Source: Branchipolynoe longqiensis (Eukaryota > Annelida > Polychaeta > Phyllodocida > Polynoidae). Taken from it: a stretch of 64,000 bases of DNA. Below the pieces are notes generated by a model. That model saw nothing but the letters and a program-made list of their open reading frames with translations. It made no database searches and was not told the origin of the DNA. The number at the start of each line of letters is the position of its first letter. The first letter of the stretch is position 1. Shown here in pieces: positions 1 through 13,137 of this stretch. Position numbers and translations under genes: made by a program. The stretch covers positions 64,163,593 to 64,227,592 of the forward strand of contig CM059192.1 in NCBI GenBank assembly GCA_030323885.1. Direction: 5' to 3'.

Positions 1-1310
1 CTGTGTGGTGACTGTGAGGTATCTGTGTGGTGACTGTGTGGTGACTGTGTGGTGATTGTGTGGTGACTGTGTGGTTATTGTGGGGTGACTGTGTGATGAC
101 TGTGAGGTGACTGTGAGGTGACTGTGTGGTGACTGTGTGGTGACTGTGTGGTGACTGTGGTGACGTGTGGTGATGTGAGTGTAGTGTGGTGACTGTGTGG
201 TGACTGTGTGGTGACTGTGTGGGCTATGAGTGACTGTGTGGTGACTGTGGTGACTGTTGGTGACTGTGTGGTGACTGTGGGTGACTGTGTGGTGACTGTG
301 TGGTGACTGTGTGTGACTGTGTGGTGACTGTGTGGTGTCTGTGAGCTGTCTGTGTGGTGACTGTGTGGTGACTGTGTGGTGACTGTGAGGTGACTGTGTG
401 ATGATTGTGAGGTGACTGTGTGGTGACTGTGAGGTGTCTGTGTGGTGACTGTGGTGAATGTGTGGTGACTGTGAGGTGTCTGTGTGGTGACTGTGTGGTG
501 ACTGTGTGGTGACTGTGTGGTGGCTATGAGGTGACTGTGTGGTGACTGTGGTGACTGTGTGGTGACTGTGTGGTGACTGTGTGGTGACTGTGTGGTGACT
601 GTGTGGTGACTGTGTGGTGACTGTGTGGTGACTGTGTGGTGACTGTGTGGTGACTGTGTGGTGTCTGTGAGCTGTCTGTGTGGTGACTGTGTGGTGACTG
701 TGTGGTGACTGTGTGGTGACTGTGTGGTGACTGTGTGGTGACTGTAAGGTGTCTGTGTGGTGACTGTGTGGTGACTGTGTGGTGACTGTGGTGACTGTGT
801 GGTGACTGTGTGGTGACTGTGTGGTGACTGTGTGGTGACTGTGTGGTGACTGTGTGGTGACTGTGTGGTGTCTGTGAGCTGTCTGTGTGGTGTCTGTGAG
901 CTGTCTGTGTGGTGACTGTGTGGTGACTGTGTGGTGACTGTGAGGTGACTGTGTGGTGACTGTGAGGTGACTGTGTGGTGACTGTGAGGTGTCTGTGTGG
1001 TTACTGTGTGGTGACTGTGTGGTGACTGTGAGGTGTCTGTGTGGTGACTGTAAGGTGTCTGTGTGGTGACTGTGTGGTGACTGTGTGGTGACTGTGTGGT
1101 GACTGTGTGGTGACTGTGTGGTGGCTGTGTGGTGACTGTGTGGTGACTGTGTGGTGACTGTGTGGTGACTGTGTGGTGACTGCATGGTAACTGTTTGGTG
1201 ACTGTGTGGTGACTGTGTGATGACTGTGAGGTGACTGTGTGGTGACTGTGAGGTGACTGTGTGGTGACTGTGTGGTGACTGTGTGATGACTGTGTGATGA
1301 CTGTGTGTCC
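1..1310. repeat. 11-bp minisatellite (TGTGTGGTGAC)n
   Basis: About 115 head-to-tail copies of an 11-bp unit, TGTGTGGTGAC, with frequent single-base variants (GAGGTGAC, GTGTC, GTGATGAC). The array runs off the left edge of the window. Three units make 33 bp, so long His/Thr/Ser/Gln reading frames exist on the minus strand; these follow from the period and are not evidence of a protein. Confidence 0.97.
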
Positions 1311-1764
1311 CTCATTCTCCCTCTCCCCCTTCCCTCTCCCCCCTCTCCTCCCCCTCCCCCTTCCCCCTACCACCTCCCTCTCTGCCTCCCCCTTCCTCCC
1401 CCACACTCCCTCTTTCTCCCCCGCACTCCCTCTCCCCCGCCTCACCCACCTCAGTGTGCCCTCTCACGCCACAATTCATGACCCCCTCCCCTCCCTGATG
1501 TAGGTGGGGGAGGGGGAGGGAGGTCCCCACTCATTGCGTGTTGCTACGACTATAGAGCTCCCAGCACCACCACCACCCCCACCCTACCTCTCCACCCCAC
1601 CCACCCCTTCCACCATACACACAGTATGTGTGGTGGTAGTTGATGGTGTGTGTGGTTGGGGTGTAGGTGGGTATGGTGGGGGTGTAGATGGGGGATGTAG
1701 GGTGTGTGTGGTGGAGGTGTAGGGGGTTTGTGGTGGAGTTGCAGGGGTCTTGCAGAGCGGCACC
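1311..1764. repeat. Low-complexity pyrimidine-rich then GT-rich DNA
   Basis: A C/T-rich block (CCCTCTCC-type) to about 1500 is followed by a short purine run and then a GT/GGTGT-rich stretch. No gene signal is seen. Confidence 0.85.
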
Positions 1765-2555
1765 TCACAATCTTTAGCATCCCTAAACCCCCACCACACA
1801 CCTACACCCTCACCACAGCCCTAAATCTCCAGCACACACCTAAACCCCCACCACATCGCCCCACCACATCGCTAAACCCCCACAACACACCTACACTCCG
1901 ACCACACACACACCACACCTACACCCTCATCACACACACCTACACCTCAATCACACACATCTACACCCCCACAACACACAACACACACTTATACCCCCAG
2001 CACACACACCCACCACAGACATACACCACCAACACACACATACCTACATCCCCACCACATTCCTAAACCCCCAACTCACCTCCATCACATCCCTAAACCC
2101 CCACCACACACCTACACTCCGACCACACACACCACACCTACACCCTCATCACACACACCTACACCTCAATCACACACATCTACACCCCCACAACACACAA
2201 CACACACTTATACCCCCAGCACACACACCCACCACAGACATACACCACCAACACACACATACCTACATCCCCACCATATTCCTAAACCCCCACCTCACCT
2301 CCATCACATCCCTAAACCCCCAGCACACACCTACACTCCGACCACACACACCACACCTACACCCTCATCACACACACCTACACCTCAATCACACACATCT
2401 ACACCCCCACAACACACAACACACACTTATACCCCCAGCACACACACCCACCACAGACATACACCACCAACACACACATACCTACATCCCCACCACATTC
2501 CTAAACCCCCACCTCACCTCCATCACATCCCTAAACCCCCACCACACACCTACCA
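1765..2555. repeat. CA-rich array with about 220-bp higher-order unit
   Basis: The base texture is ACACACC/ACCCCCA. A longer unit is superimposed: the phrase CTACACTCCGACCACACAC recurs at about 1891, 2112 and 2331, giving periods of 221 and 219 bp with near-identical intervening sequence. So this is about three copies of a 220-bp satellite made of CA-rich sub-repeats. Confidence 0.9.
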
Positions 2556-2699
2556 AGCGACATCAGGGTTTCTTCTGACACTCCACTGCTATCAAAACGA
2601 TCAAACCCAACACCTGGTGCGCTGGCTGTTCTCTTGATTACACATTTTAGGCTGATTGATCCGTTTTAGTGTTATAAGGTCTTTGATACTGGTCATCCG

Positions 2700-4386
2700 G
2701 CAAATGACAGCATGCTGTATCATGTATACCCAGCAGGTGACAGCATACTGTATCCTGGTTACCCAGTAGGTGACAGCATACTGCATCCTAGTTACCCAGC
2801 AGGTGACAGCATGCTGCATCCTAGTTACCCAGTAGGTGACAGCATGCTGCACCCTAGTTACCCAGCAGGTGACAGCATGCTGCATCCTAGTTACCCAGCA
2901 AGTGACACCATGCTGTGTCCTAGTTGCCCAGCAAGTGACACCATGCTGTGTCCTAGTTAATCTCTAGGTGACAGCATGATGTGTCCTGTTACCCAGTAGG
3001 TGACAGGATGGTGTGTTCTAGTTACCCAGCAGGTGATAGCATGGTGTATCCTAGTTACCCAGTAGGTGACAGCATGATGTGTCCTAGCTACCCAACAGGT
3101 GAGAGCATGCTGTGTCCTAGTTACCCAGTAGGTGAGAGCATGATGTGTCCTAGTTACCCAGTAGGTGACAGCATGATGTGTCCTAGTTACCCAGTAGGTG
3201 CCAACATGCTGTGTCCAGTTAACCAGCAGGTGACATGATGCTGATGTCCTAGACATGATGTCCTAGTTACCCTCTAGATGACAGCATGATGTAGCCTAGC
3301 TACCAAACAGGTGACCGTATGCAGTGTCCTAGTTACCCAGTAAGTGACAGCATGATGTATCCTAGCTGCCCAGTAGGTGACAGCATGATGTGCCCTCATT
3401 ACCCAGCAGGTGAGAGCATGCTGTATCCTAGTTACCCAGCAGGTGACATCATGCTCTATCCTAGCTACCCACTAGGTGACAGCATGCTCTGTCCTAGTTA
3501 TACAGTAGGTGACATGCTGTATCCTGATTACCATGTAGGTGACAGATTGATTTATCCTAGTTACCCAATAGGTGACATCATATTGTATCCTGGTTACCCA
3601 GAGTGTGACAGTATGATGCATCGTAGGTAGCTAGGATAAATAAAATATAAATGGAATATTATTTAGGGTAACCTACCCAGCAGGGGACAGGATGCTGTAT
3701 CCTGGTTCCCAGGCAGATGACAGCATGCTGCATCCTAGTTACCCATTAGGTGACAGCATGCTATGTCATAGTTACCCAGTAGGTGACATCATGGTGCATC
3801 CTAGGTACTGTGTAGGTGACAGCATGCTGCAGCCTAGTTACCCAGTAGGTGACATCATGCTGTATCCTAGTTACCCTCTAGGTGACAGCATACTGTGTCC
3901 TAGTTACCCAGTAGGTGACAGCATGCAGTATCCTAGTTACCCAGTAGATGACAGCATGCTGTATCCTAGTTACCCAGTAGATGACAGCATGCTGTATCCT
4001 AGTTACCCACAAGATGATAGCATGTTGTGTCCTAGTTACCCTCTAGGTGACAGCATGTTGTGTCCTAGTTACCCAGTAGGTGACAGCATGCTGTGTCCTA
4101 GTTACCCTCTAGGTGACAGCATGCTGTGTCCTAGTTACCCAGTTGGTGACAGCATGCTGTATCCTAGTTACCCAATAGGTGACAGCATGCTGTGTCCTAG
4201 TTACCCTCTAGGTGACAGCATGTGGTGTCCTAGTTACCCTCTAGGTGACAGCATGCTGTGTCCTAGTTACCCAGTAGGTGACAGCATGATGTGTCCTAGT
4301 TACCCTGTAGGAGACAACATGCTGTGTCCTAGTTACCCAATACGTGACAGCATGCTGTGTCCTAGTTACCCACTAGGTGACAGCTA
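2700..4386. repeat. 33-bp minisatellite, first block
   Basis: About 50 copies of a 33-bp unit whose core is TCCTAGTTACCCAGTAGGTG followed by ACAGCATGCTGTA. Because 33 is divisible by three, frames stay open on both strands (GDSMLYPSYPV-like on plus, QHAVTYWVTRI-like on minus). Open frames on both strands at once argue against coding. The same array resumes at 5178. Confidence 0.97.
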
Positions 4387-4715
4387 ATTCTCATCAGTTT
4401 TTGCCAGTTCTCACTGATTTTCGCCAGTTCTCGCCACTTCTCGCTAGTTCTTGCCAGTCCTCACCAGTTCTCGCCAGTTCTCACCAGTTCTCACCAGTTC
4501 TCGCCAGTTCTCACCAGTTCTCACCAGTTCTCGCTAGTTCTCGCCAGTTATCACCAGTTCTCTCTCGCAAGTTCTCAATAGTTCTTGCCAATTCTTACCG
4601 ATGTTCGCCAGTTCTCGCCACTTTTCACCGATTTCGGTCAGTTCTCTCCAGTTCTCACTCACCAGTTCGTGCCGACTCTTGCCAGTTCTGGCCGGTTCTC
4701 GCGTGCTCCAGTTGG
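4387..4715. repeat. 10-bp minisatellite (CCAGTTCTCG)n
   Basis: About 30 degenerate copies of CCAGTTCTCG/CCAGTTCTCA follow directly on the 33-bp array. From 4716 to 4943 there is unique sequence with no gene signal. Confidence 0.93.
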
Positions 4716-4943
4716 CATGAGCCCATTTGGCTACGATGACTGCCTGGAGTAATGCTTCTTTATGAAAGGCTTTCCTGTAACAGGTTTTACTGCCTGGTGT
4801 CAAGTGGGGAGACAAGGCAGTCACTGAGACAAAGTGAAAGTACCTAACACAACCAGACACACTGCACGATACCTGCGCCTTGAGCATTTACTATCGGTTT
4901 TCACAGAACACCATAACATGCTGCAGCCTGGTGACCATGACTA

Positions 4944-5177
4944 AATAGTTCAGGCACAAAACCATGTAAACGCCAATTCAAAATTGCATTTAAATAAAAG
5001 ATTGTTACCTGAAAATAATTGTAAAGCTCACTAATTCCACTTTTCATATTATCACATGGTTATGGAGCAATAAACAAAACAGTAGGACTATACAAATATA
5101 AACTGTTTGAAGGTTTGATTCCAATGTTTCTCTCCATTTTTGGATTGGCGTTTACGTGGTTTTGTGCCTGAACTCTT
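4944..5177. mobile_element. Non-autonomous TIR element (MITE family 1, copy 1)
   Basis: About 230 bp bounded by inverted repeats of about 36 bp. The left end reads AGTTCAGGCACAAAACCATG and continues GTAAACGCCAAT; the right end is its reverse complement with about two mismatches. The interior is AT-rich and has no reading frame. It sits beside the 33-bp satellite, just before the array resumes. A second copy of the same length with a similar interior lies at 22961-23197. The superfamily is not assignable because no clear target-site duplication was found. Confidence 0.85.
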
Positions 5178-7372
5178 CCCATGTAGGTGATAGTATGCTG
5201 CATTCTAGATTCCCAGTAGGTGACAGCATGCTGTATCCTAGTTACCCAGTAGGTGACAGTATGCTGCATTCTAGATTCCCAGTAGGTGACAGCATGCTGT
5301 ATCCTAGTTACCCAGTAGCATGCTACATCCTGGTTACCCAGTAGGTGACAGCATGCTGCAGCCTAGTTACCCAGTAGGTGACAGCATGGGGCATCCTAGT
5401 TACTGTGTAGGTGACAGCATGATGCGTCCTAGATACCCAATAGGTGACAGCATGCTGTATCCTAGTTACCCAGTAGCATGCTACATCCTGGTTACCCAGT
5501 AGGTGACAGCATGCTGCAGGCTGTTTACCATAGGTGCAGCATGGGGCATCCTAGTTACTGTGTAGGTGACAGCATGATGCGTCGTAGATACCCAATAGGT
5601 GACAGCATGATGCATCCTAGATACCCAGTAGGTGACAGCATGCTGTCACCGTGTTACCCAGTAGGTGACAGCATGGTGCATCCTAGCTACTGTGTAGTTG
5701 ACAGCATGCTGTAACCTAGTTACCCAGTAGGTGACAGTATGCTGCATCCTAGCTACTCTGTAGGTGACAGAATGCTGCAGCCCAGTTACCCAGTAGGTGA
5801 CAGAATGCTGCAGATTAGTCACCCAGTAGGTGACAGCATGCTGCATCCTAGCTACCCAGTAGGTGACAGCATGCTGTATCCTAGTTACCCAGTAGGTGAC
5901 AGCATGCTGCATCCTAGCTACCCAGTAGGGGACAGCATCCTAGTTACCCAGTAGGTGACAAAATGCTGCAGATTAGTTACCCAGTAGGTGACAGCATGCT
6001 GTATCCTAGTTACCCAGTAGGTGACAGCATGCTGCAGCCTAGCTACTGTGTACAGCATGCTGTATCCTAGTTACCCAGTAGGGGACAGCATGCTGTATCC
6101 TAGTTACCCAGTAGGTGACAGCATGCTGCAGCCTACCTACTGTGTACAGCATGCTGTATCCTAGTTACCCAGTAGGTGACAGCATGCTGTATCCTAGTTA
6201 CCAAGTAGGCGACAACATACTGCAGCATAGTTACCCAGTAGGTGACATAATCCTGCAGCCTAGTTACCCAGTAGGTGACAGCATACTGCAGCCTAGTTAC
6301 CCAGTAGGTGACAGCATGCTGCAGCCTAGTTACCCAGTAGATGACAGCATGCTGCAGATTAGCTACCCAGTAGGTGACAGCATGCTGCAGCCTAGGTACC
6401 CAGTAGGTGACAACATACTGCACCCTAGTTACCCAGTAGGTGACAGCATGCTGTGTCCTAGTTACCCAGTAGGTGACAGCATGCTGTATCCTAGTTACCC
6501 AGTAGGTGACAGCATGCTGCAGCATAGTTACCCAGTAGGTGACAGCATGCTTTGTCCTAGTTACCCAGTAGGTGACAGCATGCTGTATCCTAGTTACCCA
6601 GTAGGTGACAGCATGCTGCAGCCTAGGTACCCAGTAGGTGACAACCTACTGCAGCCTAGTCACCCAGTAGGTGACAGCATGATGCATCCTAGCTACTGTG
6701 TAGTTCACAGCAGGCTGTAATCTAGTTACCAAGTAGGTGACAGTATGCTGCATCCTAGCTACTGTGTAGATGACAGAATGCTGCAGCCTAGTTACCCAGT
6801 AGGTGACAGCATGGTGCATCCTAGCTACTGTGTAGGAGACAGCATGATGTAACCCAATTACCCAGTAGGTGACAGTATGCTGCATCCTAGCTACTGTGTA
6901 GGTGACAGAATGCTGCAGCCTAGGTACCCAATAGGTGACAGCATGCTGCAACCTAGCTACCCAGGAGGTGACAGCATGCTGCATCCTAGCTACCCAGTAT
7001 GTGACAGCATGCTGTATCCTAGTTACCCAGTAGATGACAGAATGCTGCAGATTAGTTACCCAGTAGGTGAGAGAATGCTGTATCCTAGTTACCCAGTAGG
7101 TGACAGCATGCTGCAGCCTAGCTACTGTGTACAGCATGCTGTATCCCAGTTACCCAGTAGGTGACAACATACTGCAGCATAGTTACCCAGTAGGTGACAG
7201 AATGCTGCAGCGTAGTTACCAAGTAGGTGACAGCATACTGCAGCCTAGTTACCCAGTAGGTGACAGAATGCTGCAGTGTAGTTACCCAGTAAGTGACAGC
7301 ATGCTGCAGCCTAGATACCCAGTAGGTGACAGCATGATGCAGCCTAGTTACTCAGTAGGTGACAGCATGGTG
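5178..7372. repeat. 33-bp minisatellite, second block
   Basis: About 65 more copies of the 33-bp unit seen at 2700-4386, in the same orientation. Some truncated units occur (for example 5310-5340 and 6045-6065), along with variants reading CATCCTAGCTACTGTGTAG. A locally duplicated segment of about 160 bp (5290-5450 and 5450-5600) suggests multi-unit duplication. Confidence 0.96.
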
Positions 7373-7736
7373 CATTATATTATGTCGTTATGTCATTATG
7401 TCATTGTGGTTTAATATAAAGGGCTCTTCAAATATGGCTTCTTATTGTCAGTTTCAATGTGGCTTCTCATGGGCCTTTTGGTAAATCAAACGTCGTGTGG
7501 CTTCTAATATGGCTTCGTCGTGAAATGTTGACATCATTATTCCGCATTTCCACAACCTACTACAAAGAACCTGCGGGATAAGATGGTGAAGATCTTTTCT
7601 GGATGTGTCGGTTATGCGCGTTGCTCTCGGCCAGTAGCCTCGACATAGAATGAAGGAAGCCAACTCAGGGAAGTGCATTAGTCTCATTGTCTACATCGTC
7701 ACTTCCCCAGCTCTATTTATAGAATTCTCAGACTTA

Positions 7737-7892
7737 GGGGCCATTCAAATATTACATAACGCTATTTAAATAAATCAAAATTACCACCCCCCCCCATTGT
7801 AATGTTCTGTAACACTAGATCATATGAGACATATAGTGCTTGGACCTCCACCCTCCACCCCCTAAAGTACTAGGCAATATTTGAATGACCCC
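7737..7892. mobile_element. Short TIR element (156 bp)
   Basis: The left end GGGGCCATTCAAATATTAC is mirrored at the right end (CAATATTTGAATGACCCC). The interior is AT-rich with a poly-C run near 7785 and has no coding. It is probably a MITE. The flanks 7373-7736 and 7893-8140 are unique sequence with no gene signal that I can support. Confidence 0.75.
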
Positions 7893-8139
7893 TTTTTTAC
7901 AACTTCAACCAGCGGCTATCTTGGAGGCGAAACTCGTTCGAGGCATTCTTGTAGAGCATCCCCTTTTAATGCTGTGTGACACTGAAGTGACAACTTTCAC
8001 TAAATCACACACCACTCGGCCCTAGGTATCCACCCTGACTTCACACCCTGTTCGAGACACGTGCGTCTGGTTACCTTCTAATGCCGGATCAGGATTACAA
8101 AGTCGGGAAAATTTACTAAGAGTTACTGACTGCAGCCAG

Positions 8140-9905
8140 TGTGCAACTAACAACAACAATCAACAGCTGCTGCAGAACACATGTTTACATACAACAGTCA
8201 GTGTGCAACACACAGCAACAATCAACAGCTGCTGCACAACACATGATTACAAACAACAGCCAGTGTGCAACAAACAACAACACTCAACAACAGCTACACA
8301 AGACATGATGACAAACAGCAGTCAGTGTGCAACGTACAACAACAATCAACAACAATCAACAACAGCTGCTGCACAACACATGATTACAAACAACAGCCGG
8401 TGTGCAACAAACAACAACAATCAACAACTACTGCACAACACATGATTATAGACAACAGCAAGTATGCAACAAACAACAACAACAGTGTGCAACTAACAAC
8501 AACAATCAACATCTGCTGCACAACACATGATTAAAACAACAGCCAGTGTGCAACTAACAACAACACTCAACAGCTGCTGCACAAAACATGATTACAAACA
8601 GCCAGTGTGCAACTAACAACACTCAACAGCTGCTGCACAACACATGATTACAAACAGCTAGTGTGTGCAACAAACAACAACACTCAACAGCTGCTGAACA
8701 ACACATGATTACAAACAGCCAGTGTGCAACTAACAACAACAATCAAGAGCTGTTGCATACCACATGATTACAAACAGCAGCAACTGTGCAACACACAAGA
8801 ACAATAAACAGCTGCTGCAAAACACATGATTACAGAAAACAGCCAGTGTGTAGCTAACAACAACAATCAACAGCTGCTACCCAACACATGATTACAGACA
8901 ACAGCCAATGTGCAACAAACAACAACAATAAACAGCTGCTGCACAACACATGATTATAAACAACAGCCAGTGTGCAACAAACAACAACAATCAACAACCG
9001 CTGCACAACACATGATTACAAATAACAGCCAGTGTGCAACAAACAAAGTCAATCAACAACTGTTGCCCGACACATGATTACAAACAGCCAGTGTGCAACA
9101 AACAACAACACTGAACAACTCTTGCACATCCCCTGATGACAAACAACATCCAGTGTGAAACTAACAACAACAATCAACAGCTGACGCACAACACATGATT
9201 ACAAACAACAACCATTGTGCAACAAACAACAAAATCAACAGCTGCTGCACAACACATGATTACAAAGAACAGACAGTGTGCAATAAACAACAAAATCAAC
9301 AGCTGCTGCAAACCAACAGTCAGTGTGAAACAAATAGCAGCAGCCAATGATACCAAGCAGTAGTGTGCAACAACCAGGTACAAACAACAGCCAGTCAAAC
9401 AAACAACAATTATTGTGCAATAACCAGCTCCCAACAACATTTATGATGCAACATATAGCTACAAACAACAGCCACTGTGCAACAAACAACCGTTATTGTG
9501 CAATGACCAGTTACTAGCAACATATATGATACAACATATAGCTACAAACAACAGGCACTGTGCAACAAACAACAATTATTGTGCAACAACCAGATATAAA
9601 CAACATCTCTGATTCAACATATTGCTACAAACAGCCACTGTGCAACAAACAACAATTATTGTGCAACGACCGGCTACTAACAACATATATGATGCATCAT
9701 ATATCTACAAACAACAGCCACTGTGCAACAAACACTAATTGTTGTGCAACAACCAAATACAAACAACATCTATGATGCAACATATTGCTACAAACAACAG
9801 CCACTGTGCAACAGACAACAAGTATTATGCAACAACATGCTACTAACAACAGCTACGATGCAACCTACAGCTACACACACCAGCTATTGTATGACTGTTT
9901 GTGAA
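8140..9905. repeat. 62-bp satellite grading into an 82-bp variant
   Basis: Up to about 9340 the unit is about 62 bp: CAGTGTGCAACTAACAACAA, then CAATCAACAGCTGCTGCACA, then ACACATGATTACAAACAACAGC. From about 9350 the unit lengthens to about 82 bp, with AACAATTATTGTGCAACAAC and CATATATGATGCAACATA. The shared AACAACAGCCA(C/G)TGTGCAAC motif shows that one variant derives from the other. Confidence 0.93.
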
Positions 9906-10324
9906 AGTCACGCTTGGCAATTGATTTGTGAGAAGGCAAGAATTAGTTAGAATTGTGATAAATGTGAGTATTTAGTTTCATTGCTTCCATCACACTGAGC
10001 CGACAGCTCCACAAAGTGCTGGTCGAGTTTCAACGGTCACGCAGACATTTCACTTTTACAGTAAACACATGGATGCCCGGCATTATGTAACTTAGCAACC
10101 AGCCTGTTTCAGCACATTACCGGGTTATATCACAGGAAAGGCCAAAACCAGGTTTTATAAGGCCACCCCATGCTATGCGGCAATCTGACTGACTCTCCAA
10201 TTGCAAAAGTAATTGTCGGTAAACAGTGGGTTGTTCTCTGAAACTGGGCACCAATGTGTGGCGTGGAGGCCAACAATGAAAACATTCCAAATAATAGCAG
10301 AAAACAATCCAAATAACAACAGAA

Positions 10325-10560
10325 TTCATAACTTAATAATTGGTGCGTGTCGCTTCCTATCCAGGCGCTCGGCATTATTAGGATAGGGCAAGGACTGGTT
10401 AACTCAGTGTCAGGATAATGTGAGATATCAGTGGGATATCAGGTGGCCTGTTCTCCCAATAGGGCAGCACTATAAAGTCGCCATGAGTGTGCACTGTCAC
10501 AAGTCGGTACCCGTCCTGATATGAACTTAGATGTTACAAGGACGTAAGATTCCACCAACC
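10325..10560 (+). mobile_element. SINE family A, 5'-truncated
   Basis: Reads in the sense orientation from the body (TCGCTTCCTATCCAGGCGCT), through GGATAGGGCAAGGACTGGTT and CACTGTCACAAGTCGGTACC, to the conserved 3' end (CCTGATATGA, CTTAGATGTT, AGGACGTAA). The tRNA-like head is missing. More than a dozen copies of this family are in the window. 9906-10324 and 10561-10788 hold no supported gene; the latter is GC-rich unique sequence. Confidence 0.85.
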
Positions 10561-10788
10561 ATCCAATTTTTGCTGGCACTGCGGCAGCCTCACGTGTCTA
10601 CGTGGACTCAGCACGCCAATGTATGGCCGCCCGCGTTTTCCCGCCCTTTCCCCCCAGCGTTCTCCTCGGTCGTCTGCCAGCGTCCCGACCGTATGTGTTA
10701 TCTGAGCGTGAGAACCGAACCTTGCCGCCCGAGGTGGGTCTTAGCCTGTTACCAGGCGGACGCCCTCACCAGGCTGCCACCCAATCTT

Positions 10789-11130
10789 AAAGCTGCATAA
10801 TCCGATTAAAACATCGAATTTTCAACAAAGAACCACACATCTTACTGCATCTATGACGTCACAGTTTTGATTTGCTTGCCTAAGTTAATTGTGCATGTTT
10901 GCACTTCAAATATCTCAAATATAAAGGGGCAGTAACATGACCAACACAACTTTAGTTAAAGCTGCATAGTCCGATGAAAGCATCACAACTTCAAAAGCAA
11001 AATACTGATCAGATTTGAACCTGCATATCGAACTTAGATACTGATGCACTTCCAGCTATGGTAAGGAGAGATTATAAAGATCAACCTTATAAGTTATATA
11101 TTCACCGCATCTGACGACGCACCTTTAAAT
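10789..11130. mobile_element. Two partial copies of the CATAGTCCGATG repeat family
   Basis: An internally deleted copy starts at 10789 with TTAAAGCTGCATAATCCGAT and contains the family's TTCAAATATCTC interior. A second 5' portion starts at about 10958 with TTAAAGCTGCATAGTCCGATG. Compare the fuller copy at 44060-44430. 11131-11432 has no clear feature. Confidence 0.7.
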
Positions 11131-11867
11131 AATAGGAGGAAAGCTGGCTGAGTGCTTTGTGTATTTAACGCAAGTGTGCAGCAGGTAGCAGACGAGATTT
11201 GAGCGTGATCGCTGTAGAACTAACTACCAGCGGAGGGAACCTGGACTCAGGTAAACTGGCGTGTGTCACAGTCATCTGTGTTCGTGAGCAACTCATAAGC
11301 ACTCAAGCAAAAATGAGAGACAAATAAGTGTTCACACTTCCTGTCTACCATTCGCTATTTCGCTATTTCACTATAAGTAATAAGCACAGCGACGAGGAAG
11401 ACCCACCCAGCACGCGCTTGTTCAGTTGGCGCTTTGCAAAGTCGTCAGCTGGAATCTGTCGGTTGTGTAGGCAGGCTATAATGAAATCAATACAAGCAAG
11501 AAGAGAAAGGAAGAGTATAAAGAATAAAAGTAGAGTGAAAGCTTGTACCCTCAGGTTTATTATTATATAGTGGTACATGGATCTGGTATGGCATACCACC
11601 TGACCATTATCTCCAATGAGCAACAAGCATTTATAGTTCCACCAATGAACAGTAAGCATTCTTGTGTCACCATGCCTACTGTGATCTGCCCACCATCACC
11701 ATGCGGTATGGCTGCTTGGCCACCACCTGCCTGAGCTGTGTGTGTGGTGATCCGTGACTAACAGTTGGGGGGGAGGGGGTACTGAGTAGAGCTCTTGAGG
11801 CTCCTTACACATTATCACTAGTGCCTCCTTCACACTATCTACCTAATACACAATGACTATTGACCAT

Positions 11868-12536
11868 AAAGGGCTCATTCCTTACACGAGGCATGCGGCA
11901 TGTGGTATGCAAATGTGAATGCGGCAAAAAATCGAAACGCCTTGAAGTCAATGGACTACAATCCTTACACGCGGTATGCGAATGCGAATGTCAATGCGAA
12001 TGCGAATGCGAATGCATCAACTTGATCGGTCCCTGTAGTGATTTGTGTGGCATGCGGTATGCGTCACGCGGTGTGCGAATAGAAATGTCAGTCGCACTTG
12101 TCCATTAGTTTTAGACGAGGAGATGCGACTGAGCATTACGGAATGGTCACACACAAGGGTGCAGAGGGGAAACATATGGTAGTGGTGGTGGTGGGGTTCA
12201 GTCAGTCGCACTTGTCCATTAGGTTTAGATGAGGAGAGCCGACTGACCCTTACGGAACGGTCACACACAAGGGTGCAGAGGGGAAACATATGGTAGTGGT
12301 GGTGGTGGGGTTCGGGTTGGTAAAAATGCTACCATAGCCGCAAAAATATGAATATTAGGTCATATACAGTGCAGTATTGAGTATACTTGTTTATTTATAT
12401 TTTGTATAGCCAGTCATGTGCCGCATGCCGCATGCTGCATGCCGCATGCTGCATGTAAGGAATCATGCCATTCGCATACTGCATGATGCATGCCGCATGC
12501 CGCATACCGCATACCATGTGTAAGGAATGCACCCTT
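11868..12536. mobile_element. TIR element with CATTCCTTACA ends (family 4, copy 1)
   Basis: Left end AAGGGCTCATTCCTTACACG, right end the inverse (TGTAAGGAATGCACCCTT). Inside the TIRs are arrays of GCGAATGCGAATGC on the left and GCATGCCGCATGC on the right. The interior includes a 114-bp tandem duplication. It is inserted in an LTR-like repeat. A related copy is at 52383-52735. No transposase frame is present. Confidence 0.75.
12087..12314. repeat. 114-bp tandem duplication
   Basis: GTCAGTCGCACTTGTCCATT begins at 12087 and again at 12201. Both copies run through GGTCACACACAAGGGTGCAG to a GTGGTGGTGGTGGGGTTC end. The copies differ at a few bases. It lies inside the family-4 TIR element. Confidence 0.9.
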
Positions 12537-13137
12537 AAGTAAAGAATCACCAGCAACTACATAAATACATTCATGCACCTGGCCCTATATATCATTTACC
12601 TTAATAGACCATTTGTATTCCATTATAGACCATTTGCATTCCCCACCAATGCGTGTTATCGGAATATTTTACAGCTTGTTAGGTCGCCCAAGCGAGTGCA
12701 AATTCCAGAAACAACCCACTGAGTCCTTCTCAGTGTAAATCAATAAAGCTTGTTTTATTTAGCGATGCCTCTTGAACGGTGTAAATCAGATGTAGTAATA
12801 GTAATTGTGTATTCTGACATAATCACAAATTGTATTCATAAATAGCACAGAATAAAGTGTTTGAAGTATGGTGGAAATTTACTATACGGTCTATGTTTAA
12901 ATCACACAATATCAGTAGTGTCAAGAAAATGGGAGAATTACTATGAAAATGCATGCTCAATGAAGGGCTTGTTAAGTCGACCCAGTGACCATGTAAGAGC
13001 TGGTTGGGTCTCCAGTCCCTTCTGAGGTAACCGCAGAATTAATGAGGGGCTCTGTGGAAGCTTGTCCTCCAGGTGGCAGCAACTCCAACTAGTTCCAAAT
13101 GCTTCCCTGGCAAGACTAGAATTTAATGTTTACGAGC

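Larger units (their letters stand above)
11433..12673. mobile_element. LTR-like interspersed repeat, copy A, split by insertion
   Basis: The left part (11433-11867) has GGTTGTGTAGGCAGGCTATA, CCTCAGGTTTATTATTATAT, GATCTGCCCACCA and a GGGGGGGAGGGGGT run. The right part (12537-12673) ends in ATCGGAATATTTTACA. The two parts are contiguous in copy C (56517-57025) and copy B (29224-29770), so 11868-12536 is an insertion. The length of about 500 bp, T-rich mid-section and TG...CA-like ends suggest a solo LTR, but I found no convincing 4-6-bp target duplication. Confidence 0.6.

Noticed and set aside
75..1445. 456-codon His/Thr-rich frame on minus
   Set aside because: It is the translation of an 11-bp tandem repeat; frames of the same kind exist in other registers.
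2700..7372. CRISPR-like regular repeats
   Set aside because: There are no unique spacers: the 33-bp units abut head to tail, and the DNA is eukaryotic.
10531..10800. 89-codon frame in GC-rich DNA
   Set aside because: Starts inside a SINE tail, and no conserved features were seen.
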